Part shown: in pieces, positions 36,659-45,047 of the stretch
Layout: each line of letters begins with the position of its first letter
How positions within the stretch are numbered: position 1 is the first letter of the stretch
Source of the DNA: CBDCWQ01 sp965223435
GTDB lineage: Bacteria > Myxococcota > Kuafuiibacteriia > Kuafuiibacteriales > Kuafuiibacteriaceae
Assembly: GCA_965223435.1 (NCBI GenBank)
Contig: CBDCWQ010000019.1
Location: 310,001-374,000 of the forward strand
DNA: 64,000 nucleotides
Reading direction: 5' to 3'
Notes under the pieces: generated by a model
What the model saw: only the letters and a program-made list of their open reading frames with translations
Told to the model about the DNA's origin: nothing
Database searches by the model: none
Translations under genes and position numbers: made by a program

Positions 36659-37018
36659 GGTTGACTCTTTCTTAGTTATTCCGTGGAAGGGGCTGAACCG
36701 AAAGACCCCGCGGATTCTCGCATGGCGTCTGTTGCATCGTTCGAGCATCATAAAATGAGCGTCGCCCCTAGAGACCCCCTTTCGTTTGCACTTCGCTTGC
36801 CATCGCTAAACCCACGTATATGCGGATTGAGGGTAAAGTAGGCTTTGCATTCCTGGCATCGCATGCAAACAAGACTAGGCATGCCAGCCTTCAGACGAGC
36901 GGTGCATGAATGGATTGCGTGATCCACATCAAGCTGATATGACACTCTCGACCTGGATGCCGTGTTCGATTCACCATACAACGCTTGTGCAGTTATCCTT
37001 CTTCAGACCAAAGGGTAT

Positions 37019-37846
37019 CTATTCCGCAAGCTCCAAGTAGTCCTGGACGCTGACGTCCTTCACTTGGTCGAGAACCACACCGCTCAGAATCGAGTCGTCG
37101 ATCCACGCGCGCTTTTGAAGCGCCGAGGCACCGCCTCCAACCAGGTCCGCAAACCGAATCACCGCTTCTAGGCCCAAAGCGTCCGCCACGCGAATGACAA
37201 AGTCAGTGCCCTCCTCCGAGGCAGCGGCATCGACGTATACGCCTAAGATCTGGCTCGATGCGGTGCGTGCTTTTGAGATGTCGGAAAAGCCGACCACACC
37301 ATCCTCATCGACGTGAAGGGTCACTACCGCACGGCCCTGCTGACCGAGACCATCCGTCGCCACGACCTCCAGTTCCGAAGCCCCTACCGGAAGCTCGCTC
37401 ACTGGCACGCGGTAGCTCAGCTGTTGCTCCGGCGGAAGCGCAGTGCAGTTGATGGACAAGGCCCGAAGGCGGGTTTCCTCAATCTGCACGTCGAGAGCCA
37501 CTCGGGCGCCTTCAGTCTCAGTGGCCGAAAGGAGCATCGCCGCCACTTCCACCACCGGAGCGCTCCGGTCCAAGACGATTCGCTTGGAGACCGACCGGGT
37601 GTTGCCCGCAGCATCGACGGCATCAATCTCGAGGCGGTTGATGCCCGGCTCCAGGAAGAAAACCTCGGAACTGGAGTGGACCAAATGTCACCGAAGCTTG
37701 TCCCGAGCTCGTACTTGAGCGAAAGTGAAGCCGAACTCTGTCATCATCGAGCAGTTCAAGTTGCTCCTCTGAAAATGGAGGCCTCGCGACGTAACGAATG
37801 AGCTTCTGCCTGCGCTTCTCATCCTCCCCGCGGACAAAGACGCCCG
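37019..37846 (-). pseudogene. 3' part of an Ig-like-domain secreted protein
   Basis: A 221-codon frame (37684-37019) encodes an Ig-like repeat (EPGINRLEIDAVDAAGNTRSVSK..VLDRSAPVVEV) and a C-terminal region. Its upstream continuation lies in another frame (PPFSEEQLELLDDDRVRLHF, SGQASVTFGPLQF), so there is a frameshift near 37680. Upstream similarity ends a few bases from the dispersed repeat at 37857, so the 5' part has been lost. No leader or start is present. Confidence 0.6.
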
Positions 37847-37856
37847 AATGCAAGCG

Positions 37857-37946
37857 CGCTGCCTGCCCCGGCATAGGCAAAACCCTGAACAGCTTGTAGC
37901 GCACTGTGGTTACCGCAGTATTTATTGCGCCCAAGGCCCGACATCC
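37857..37946. repeat. Dispersed 90-bp repeat, copy 2
   Basis: Matches 12542-12630 in the same orientation over its whole length, with one extra C and scattered substitutions. It ends 46 bp before the ATG of the following lipoprotein gene and abuts the truncated Ig-like gene. Confidence 0.8.
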
Positions 37947-37992
37947 AGGGTCGATTCATTACATACACTTGTGAACATGATCTCTAGACGAC

Positions 37993-40620
37993 ATGCGTAT
38001 TCCGAGACATGTGGTTGGAGTTCTTCTCGTGTCTACGGCCGCATGCGGGCGTTTCGGACTGGAATACCGAGACAATACGACCCATAAAGGGGAGGAGCCT
38101 CGTGCACGATGTGAACGCCAGTGCACCGAACTCCTCCCAACATCCGGAACCGAAAACGAGGCTCGCGCCGCGCTTCAGTTTGAATCCTCTGTGAGGATCA
38201 CTTCCGTTCCCTATGGGTCGTCTCATGACTTTGCCATCTCTTTTCGCAACCAAAATGACACGGCCTCCGTGCAGGTCCAGTCCACCGAGCTGTCTTCCAA
38301 TTTGGCCATCGTTGACACCTTGTGTGAGGAGACCATCCCCGCCAGGAGTACCTGCACCTTTGGCTTGAGATTCACCGCACCTGGCCTTGGCACCTTCGAA
38401 GAGCAGATTTCGGTTCGGTACCGAGAAGACGAGAGTACCGAACAATCGGTCTCTTTGCCCGTCACCTTCATGGGCGTAGCCGGTGAGGTTGTCGTGGAGC
38501 CGGTGTACGACAGCCACCCCGACTGGAACGACTATGTCGCACGAAACGATGAAACCCGTCATGTCATCGACCAGGACGGAACAGCATGCTCCGCACCGAC
38601 TTCAGAGACCCATCGTGCCTGCATTCATAGTGGGGAAAAGCGCAAGGCCATTCTTCCGGGCGTTGCGACATGTGACGGCATCATCGCCCGGGATCTCCGG
38701 TCAGCCTTTGACTGGGGATGCGCTCAGATCGGGAACAAGACCGAAATCTATTCGCTCGGGCTCAAAGCATCCGCTCGGCTCTCGGACCTGATCGAGTTTT
38801 CCGACGGGACCTGGAAAACCAATCGTATTTTTGTAGAACACCAGGGCCAGACCATTCATACGAGCTCGACCGAAACGTGGTGGAACAACCGTCTCATCGC
38901 GTTGTCTTCAGTGTCTGACCCAGTGCCGGCGACCCACCCTATCGAACTTTCAGAACCTGGCGCGATTTATTACGTGCCCACGGCTTTGACCTCTTCCACT
39001 GGGTACACCATCGTGCGAGACGGTATCGGCGTTGTAGTCGCAAAAGGAGCCGCGCTGTCATACAGCCCCAGCGCTCCCCCCATCACCAACTGCGATGGCC
39101 GTGGCACCATCAACACCACCGAGCTTTGCCTCCTGTTCTCGAGGGGTCAAGACTTCCTATGGTTTGAGGGCCACTTTTCGGGCCGACCCACCGGGGGTGT
39201 GGGCAAGGCGCTTATGATCGGGAGCTCGAATTTCTCCGTCTTTCGGGAAATCGAAGCCTCAGAAGTAGACGGCATTGCCATCGATCTGCGAACCGTGAGT
39301 CACAGTCTCTTTCGCAACATCGAAGTGCACCACAGCGGCAACGTGGGGATGAGAATGCATTGGAATAGCATCTACAATACTGCGACAAACATCGTAGCCC
39401 ACAACAACGGTGGTGAAGGCATCGGTATTCGTAATACAAGACACACCGAGCTTTTCAACTTGGTCGGGACCGACAATGGAGGTTCGGGTGTCAACCTCGA
39501 TGGTACCACAAACGTTCGGGTCGAACAGATCCGTGTCGCGAACAATGCGCTGAACGGTCTAAGAATAAGTGGGACGACGGTGGTCACCGATGTGGTTTCT
39601 TCCAACAATGGCAACGATGGTCTACGACTCAACAGTTCAAAGAACTCCGTCATCACCCAGGTCGTTTCCACACAGAATGGACAAGCGGGTATCGAGATCA
39701 CCAACCGAAGCAGCGGGAATTTCTTGGCGGCCATCACCACTTCACACAACGTCATGAGCGGCTTGGCGCTCAATTTTTCGGACCACACCACCACACTCGG
39801 CTTGGTCTCCACAAACAACCTCAGCATTGGGGCCAGCGTTCGGACGCAAAGCGATGCCACCCAGATGTACCAAAGTTCCCTTGCTCATAACGGGGGGGTA
39901 GAACTTCTTACAGACTCGAACGACGGACACTTTGAATCGTTGCGCCTCTCGGCGCCCGACGATTGCAGCATATCGGGCACCGGAAACAACGTTCGCTTGG
40001 TGAGCACTCTTTGCCAATATCACGATGGTACGCCGCTGGCGACCGTCGATGTCCAGTCTTCGTTTGTGGGGAAGGTGGACCAAGATGGACAGAACCCCAT
40101 CGTTTTATCCCAAGGGACTTTTCAGTATGGACCGCAAGCCATCGACTGGACTCATTTCGATAACCGCGCACGCACCATCGGCGTAGACGGGGGCGACTTC
40201 CCAGATCCGGGGAACCGAGGACCTTGTCAAGGCGGATCCACGTGCCGCTTCTGGGACTGGTCGCTCACGAGAGCCGACAATCAGCTCCGCCAAGTTGTCG
40301 CTCTGCCGGACGGCGACACCACCGCCACGCACCACTTTGAGGCCCCAGATCAAGGGAGCTGCGAGGCCCTTGGGGGCACCTGGAATCAACCCGCAGCAGG
40401 AGACTGCACGGTGGAATTCCTTCTTCATGCCTTCGAACCGCTTCACGACGGGAAAGGCAATGACAACGGTCTGTGTGAAAGCAATGAGGCTTGCATACAC
40501 ATGCCCAACCATGGCGGATACCAGGGCCACGGCGGACTTTCGCCTCTCACCCCGTTCTCCCCAGGCCGGTTGATAAGCGTTGAGCTCTTCGGCTACGCCG
40601 AAAACGGTCGGGCACTCTGA
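37993..40620 (+). CDS. HYDIN-like plus right-handed beta-helix lipoprotein
   Basis: The 875-aa protein has a lipoprotein leader (MRIPRHVVGVLLVSTAACGR, lipobox TAAC). Residues about 60-165 form an ASPM-SPD-2-HYDIN-type Ig domain (SVPYGSSHDFAISFRNQND, TCTFGLRFTAPGLGTFEEQISV). Residues about 390-680 form a parallel beta-helix (repeats such as NNGGEGIGIRNT, DNGGSGVNLDGT, NNGNDGLRLNSS, QNGQAGIEITN). A Cys-containing C-terminal domain ends GRLISVELFGY. It is likely outer-membrane anchored and may bind or cleave polysaccharide. No catalytic residues could be assigned. Confidence 0.88.
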   Translation: MRIPRHVVGVLLVSTAACGRFGLEYRDNTTHKGEEPRARCERQCTELLPTSGTENEARAALQFESSVRITSVPYGSSHDFAISFRNQNDTASVQVQSTELSSNLAIVDTLCEETIPARSTCTFGLRFTAPGLGTFEEQISVRYREDESTEQSVSLPVTFMGVAGEVVVEPVYDSHPDWNDYVARNDETRHVIDQDGTACSAPTSETHRACIHSGEKRKAILPGVATCDGIIARDLRSAFDWGCAQIGNKTEIYSLGLKASARLSDLIEFSDGTWKTNRIFVEHQGQTIHTSSTETWWNNRLIALSSVSDPVPATHPIELSEPGAIYYVPTALTSSTGYTIVRDGIGVVVAKGAALSYSPSAPPITNCDGRGTINTTELCLLFSRGQDFLWFEGHFSGRPTGGVGKALMIGSSNFSVFREIEASEVDGIAIDLRTVSHSLFRNIEVHHSGNVGMRMHWNSIYNTATNIVAHNNGGEGIGIRNTRHTELFNLVGTDNGGSGVNLDGTTNVRVEQIRVANNALNGLRISGTTVVTDVVSSNNGNDGLRLNSSKNSVITQVVSTQNGQAGIEITNRSSGNFLAAITTSHNVMSGLALNFSDHTTTLGLVSTNNLSIGASVRTQSDATQMYQSSLAHNGGVELLTDSNDGHFESLRLSAPDDCSISGTGNNVRLVSTLCQYHDGTPLATVDVQSSFVGKVDQDGQNPIVLSQGTFQYGPQAIDWTHFDNRARTIGVDGGDFPDPGNRGPCQGGSTCRFWDWSLTRADNQLRQVVALPDGDTTATHHFEAPDQGSCEALGGTWNQPAAGDCTVEFLLHAFEPLHDGKGNDNGLCESNEACIHMPNHGGYQGHGGLSPLTPFSPGRLISVELFGYAENGRAL

Positions 40621-40762
40621 GCACGGCGTAATCGCAGGGTTCTACCCCAACCGCATAGGCTCAGTAGATCCTCCCGTCGCGGGTGTCGTGCCGGTTCAAC
40701 TTGCTTCCAAAGGCGATGGGTGCTTACTCCTCAGCTGAACCGCAGGATAGAAGGATGGAACC

Positions 40763-42175
40763 GTGGATCGACGGCAACGCTTCAAGACCACGGCCAGCTT
40801 GATCGCGCTCGCCGTGTGGTTTTGGGCTACGCCCCGAAACCGAGCGATGGCCGACGAGACCGACGACGCGTCGGTCGAAATCGGTGCGTTCGGAGGTGTC
40901 GCTTTTCTTTCCGAAAAACACGGGTTTTATGAGTTCGGAAGCCGACCGCGCACAACATTCGAGAGGAAGGCCGATCAAGAATTTGGGCTTCGACTCGGGT
41001 ACTATCCACTCGCCTGCTTCGGCCTCGAGCTCGAAGGTGCATTTGTGCGCGCAAACACGTCCCTTGGCATCGCCAAACTATGGATTCCAAGAGGCCATCT
41101 GGTTGCGCGGATTCCGGGAACTTTTTCTCCCTTTGTCTTGGTGGGGGGTGGTGCGGTCATTCTTGACTCGAACGATGCCGCCCTCGGCGATGCCGTGGAC
41201 CCGGAAGGCCATTGGGGTGTGGGTCTTCAGATCAAGCTGACTGAACGCCTCCGGTTCCGCGTGGAAGGGCGCCATCTGTTGGCCAAGGCGGCCGATCTTC
41301 AGGACCAGAGCACCCTCGTTAGCCATTTCGAAGCCTTGGGCAGCCTTTCGGTTTTGCTTGCGGGCGAACTCGACCAAGACAAAGACGGTGTCACGAACAG
41401 CGAAGACCTGTGCCCCCATGAAGCCGGCCACGCACCAGACGGGTGCCCCATTCAAGACGAGGACAAAGATGGCGTCAAAGACGACGAAGACCACTGCCCC
41501 GATGACGCTGGCAGCGCCGCGCATCAAGGATGCCCAGACCCTGACGGTGATGGCATCTCATCGGATCAAGATCGCTGCCCCGATGCTCCCGGAATCGCGC
41601 CCGACGGTTGCCCGGATCTGGATCCCGATAAAGACGGAATCTCGGGCGGTGCCGACGTTTGCCCCCACATCGCAGGCGTCATTCCCCACGGATGTCCGGA
41701 TGAAGACCCAGACCGAGATGGGGTGCGGGGTGAAAGCGACCAATGTCCCGGCGATCCCGAAACCGCCAACGGCTTCGAAGATCAAGATGGCTGCCCCGAC
41801 ACCGTCCCTGAGGCGATGAAACGGTTCACTGGCTCGATTCGGGGCATCACCTTTAGAAGTGGGCGTGCCACCATCAAGCAAGAATCCATCAAGATCCTAG
41901 ACGAAGCGATCGAAGTCCTGAACGCATATCCCGATGTCCGAATCGAAGTCGGAGGCCATACCGACAGTGTGGGGAGCGCCAAGCTCAATCAGGCCGTCTC
42001 TCAAAAACGCGCGCAGGCCGTCAAAAACTACTTGGTCCAAAAAGGCATCACCCAAGACCGCATCGAGGTCAAAGGCTACGGCGAAGCAAATCCGATTGCG
42101 CCGAACAAAACCCGACGTGGGCGCGCGCGAAATCGGCGTATCGAATTTCAACTGCTTCGAGCGCGCGCTCGGTAA
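40763..42175 (+). CDS. OmpA-family outer-membrane protein with TSP3 repeats
   Basis: The 470-aa protein starts at GTG 40763 (GAAGGA about 10 nt upstream) with a signal peptide ending RAMAD. Residues about 38-200 form an OmpA-like beta-barrel. Residues about 203-340 contain five or six thrombospondin type 3 calcium-binding repeats (DQDKDGVTNSEDLCPHEAG, DPDGDGISSDQDRCPDAPG). Residues about 355-470 form an OmpA/MotB peptidoglycan-binding domain (VEVGGHTD-type HTDSVGSAKLNQAVSQKRA, KGYGEANPIAPN, NRRIEF). It tethers the outer membrane to the cell wall. Confidence 0.94.
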   Translation: MDRRQRFKTTASLIALAVWFWATPRNRAMADETDDASVEIGAFGGVAFLSEKHGFYEFGSRPRTTFERKADQEFGLRLGYYPLACFGLELEGAFVRANTSLGIAKLWIPRGHLVARIPGTFSPFVLVGGGAVILDSNDAALGDAVDPEGHWGVGLQIKLTERLRFRVEGRHLLAKAADLQDQSTLVSHFEALGSLSVLLAGELDQDKDGVTNSEDLCPHEAGHAPDGCPIQDEDKDGVKDDEDHCPDDAGSAAHQGCPDPDGDGISSDQDRCPDAPGIAPDGCPDLDPDKDGISGGADVCPHIAGVIPHGCPDEDPDRDGVRGESDQCPGDPETANGFEDQDGCPDTVPEAMKRFTGSIRGITFRSGRATIKQESIKILDEAIEVLNAYPDVRIEVGGHTDSVGSAKLNQAVSQKRAQAVKNYLVQKGITQDRIEVKGYGEANPIAPNKTRRGRARNRRIEFQLLRARAR

Positions 42176-42444
42176 CGCTGTATTCGGAGGTCCTGAAAGC
42201 CCCCACACCACGCCGGCGCGCACGGTGGGTCCTATCCTCTCGGGTGGGGTGCTTGGGCCCAGTCGGCCCTGTTCCGCGGCTGGGGCAAGCAGCGATAAGC
42301 ACTGACTTGTCGCCGCCGATGGGCTCCTGGCTCACCCCATGCATATGGTTCCACCGCCCATGGATGCCCATCAGTTCCTCCACCCCAACCGATCCATCCC
42401 TTCCGGGTATCCTCGGCCCTCATTGCACCATAAGGAGAAAGACA

Positions 42445-43668
42445 ATGGGTAAAGCTGACAAAATTTTTGTACACCTGAGCCGCCGAAAACCTCTCACCGG
42501 CGAAGGCGATCAACCGCAAAGGGTGCTCGGACAGCTCGAACTCAACGACGAAGCAGCTCCCCTGCCCTCGTCCTTCGGACCATTCCAGATCCACGGCAGG
42601 CTCGCTTTCACCGAAAGCAATGTCGTGTTGGACGCCTCGATGGCCTCAGGCCGAAGAGTCGCGCTCAAGCTCTTGCGCTCGTCCCTGGATGCCCACGATC
42701 AAACCGTCCTGCGGGCGCGCTTTCGTCGAGAAGGTCGGGTTCTCAAGAAACTTCGCCACCCAAACATCGTTCGCCTCGTCGACTGCGGAGAAATCCGAGG
42801 GGTCTGGTACCTGGCGATGGAAAAGATATCTGGAAAAACCCTAGAGACACTGATTGCCCAGCGAAGCACCGACCTGAAAACAGTGCACAGCATCGGGGTT
42901 GAACTCAGCGATGCCCTCAACCACCTTCACCAAGCAGGTGTCCTCCACCGAGACCTCAAACCCCAAAATGTGCTCATCAATGAAGAAGGCCGTGCGGTTC
43001 TGGCTGATTTTGGCGTCGCCTGGACAAACACCGATGCAAACCTCACAAGAATGGGTGATATCCTCGGGAGCGCCGCCTATTCCGCGCCAGAAATCATAGG
43101 GGGGGCTCCCCCGTCCGTGCTCTCAGATCAATACGCGCTCGGCTGCCTGCTTTTTGAGCTCGTGGCGGGCCCTACACCCGAGGTGACCGGCAAACAAGCC
43201 ATTGCCCCGCTCCTTCAGTCCCTTTCCGTCGACTGGAGTCGATTTCCGCGTGGAGACGGTTGGCACGCACTCAGACCCATCCTCCAACGAATGCTTTCCC
43301 GAACGCCGGGACGAAGATACGCTTCTGCCAAGGACGCCCGCGACGCGCTGGCCGGCCTGCTCAGCGGCTCTGAGGTGCTATTGGAGACTGAAGCTCCGCA
43401 AGACCTCGTTGTCCGTAAGGCCAGCGCCGAAAACCGAGAGAGCGAATTTGAGGCCAAAACAGAATTTGACGAGGGGGTCATAAGCGTCGTGGGGGGTCGT
43501 ACCCTCGAATCGGAGCTCCAAGAAGCCCTTGAAGGACCGGCGGGCATGCGCAGCGCAAGCGCCCTCAGGAAACCTTCGGCCCACACCGCAATCTATCGCC
43601 TCCCCGAAGACTCCGCCCCCATTCCCGACACCGGCGCCTACGATGCGCTCGAATCGACCCTCGTATGA
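42445..43668 (+). CDS. Eukaryotic-type serine/threonine protein kinase
   Basis: The ATG at 42445 has an ideal AAGGAG 7 nt upstream, giving 407 aa. The kinase domain (about 45-330) has the VALKLL lysine (Lys75), HRDLKPQN catalytic loop (Asp170), DFG (Asp188) and SAPE. The glycine-rich loop is degenerate (HGRLAFTESNVVLD), so ATP binding may be unusual. A C-terminal tail of about 75 residues is acidic and disordered with no transmembrane segment, so the kinase is cytoplasmic. Its substrates are unknown; the next gene encodes a PilZ protein. Confidence 0.92.
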   Translation: MGKADKIFVHLSRRKPLTGEGDQPQRVLGQLELNDEAAPLPSSFGPFQIHGRLAFTESNVVLDASMASGRRVALKLLRSSLDAHDQTVLRARFRREGRVLKKLRHPNIVRLVDCGEIRGVWYLAMEKISGKTLETLIAQRSTDLKTVHSIGVELSDALNHLHQAGVLHRDLKPQNVLINEEGRAVLADFGVAWTNTDANLTRMGDILGSAAYSAPEIIGGAPPSVLSDQYALGCLLFELVAGPTPEVTGKQAIAPLLQSLSVDWSRFPRGDGWHALRPILQRMLSRTPGRRYASAKDARDALAGLLSGSEVLLETEAPQDLVVRKASAENRESEFEAKTEFDEGVISVVGGRTLESELQEALEGPAGMRSASALRKPSAHTAIYRLPEDSAPIPDTGAYDALESTLV

Positions 43669-43887
43669 ATCAAGATCCTCATGGCGTCGGAATAAGGCGG
43701 TTGTAAGGCCGCCGAAGAGATTCCACCACATCGACCCCGGACGATCGGTCCAGTCAGCATCAAAGAGGCTCCCAAATACGAGCCCTTGGGACTTTCATGT
43801 CAAGCGGTAGTGCTTCACACTAGAGTGAACGGACTGGCCCTGCCCTGCAGGTCCAGGTCGCTGTGTCTCGGTGTGACCGCCTTAAAT

Positions 43888-44877
43888 ATGGGTTCCAAAA
43901 GCTACAAAGAAGAGTCACAAAGAAGGGCCTTCAAGCGCTACTCCGTTCGTTTACCGGTCATTCTTCAGGTCGTCGAACGCTCCGGCTCAGCGCAGCTTTC
44001 GAGCAAATTCTACGGAATCACAAAAAACCTGAGTTTCGGGGGTGGGCTCGTTGAGGCCACGAACATCGCGCCCGCAGTGGCCCGCGTTCTAGAACAACGG
44101 GTCGCCGATCTGGAGGTCACCTACATCAGGGGGGACGGTTCTCAACTGAAACCGATGCGTGCGAAAATCGTTCGCACCTCAGCCCGAATCGATCCGGCCG
44201 CCGCAACCGAGACCTACCATTGCCGTGTCGCCTACTCCAACAAAGGAGAACCCAAAGAATGTGCCGCCGCCCTGGACGTTGCATTTGAGCGCCTGCGACC
44301 CAAGATCGGAAAAAGGCGGCTCTTCTACGCCAGTGCCGCCTTGTTCCTTGCGTGTTTCGCGGGTGCGTGGTTCGTGTACGAGGGCCTGGCAAGACTGGTG
44401 AAAGAGCGTCAGACTGTTGAAATGGAACGTCGGCAGCTCAAAACGGCCAAAGACCGGTTCCAAGCCCGTGTCTTGGAATCCTCCCGAAGGGACCCAAAAC
44501 CCAAAAAGCCCAAAGCCCCCCCGGTCGCGCGACCCGTCGTCGTCTCTCAGGCCAACGTAGACCTGACCGACGCTTCGCTTACCGTCATGAAAGACGCTTT
44601 TTTGGGCCAGCTGACGGTCGCTTCCGAGACCCACGCACTACGAATACACATTCGCTACCACGTTGGTTCAGACCCCTACGAATGCGCCATCAATCGCCTG
44701 CCGGTGGAGCCCCACAAGCCAGCAGATTTCCTATGTGAGACTCAAACCAACAGCACCGAAACGCCCGTCTCGAAAATACGCATCTTTGTCGAACCGTACC
44801 GGAAGCCGCCTGCGGGCGCGGACCTAAGCGCACGCCAGACTGCGCCTAGCCACAAAGATCGTGAGCGGCCGAACTGA
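43888..44877 (+). CDS. PilZ-domain membrane protein
   Basis: The 329-aa protein has an N-terminal PilZ-like domain with the c-di-GMP binding pattern: an Arg cluster RRAFKR (12-17) and NLSFGG (47-52, equivalent to D/NxSxxG). A single transmembrane helix (about 145-166) is followed by a heptad-like helix and a Lys/Pro-rich linker, then a C-terminal domain of about 110 residues, probably periplasmic, with two Cys. It would link cytoplasmic c-di-GMP to an envelope domain. The start at 43888 is the ATG nearest the Arg cluster; the frame is open upstream. Confidence 0.85.
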   Translation: MGSKSYKEESQRRAFKRYSVRLPVILQVVERSGSAQLSSKFYGITKNLSFGGGLVEATNIAPAVARVLEQRVADLEVTYIRGDGSQLKPMRAKIVRTSARIDPAAATETYHCRVAYSNKGEPKECAAALDVAFERLRPKIGKRRLFYASAALFLACFAGAWFVYEGLARLVKERQTVEMERRQLKTAKDRFQARVLESSRRDPKPKKPKAPPVARPVVVSQANVDLTDASLTVMKDAFLGQLTVASETHALRIHIRYHVGSDPYECAINRLPVEPHKPADFLCETQTNSTETPVSKIRIFVEPYRKPPAGADLSARQTAPSHKDRERPN

Positions 44878-45047
44878 ATCCCAAGAGACACGCTCGCGTA
44901 ACGCCCCTTGGCCCGAAGGGGTATCCCACAGCTGGGTAAGAGGTATGCTAAGGTGGTATATTCATTCCATGGGTCACCCCCACCACGCAAACGGATTCGG
45001 ATCCATACCGGTGAGCTTTGGGGTGGTGCTCGCGTTGTAAGCTTCGT

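Noticed and set aside
36748..36981. Minus-strand 77-codon frame with a CMRCQEC-like motif
   Set aside because: No ribosome-binding site, family or supporting composition; the zinc-like spacing is probably chance.
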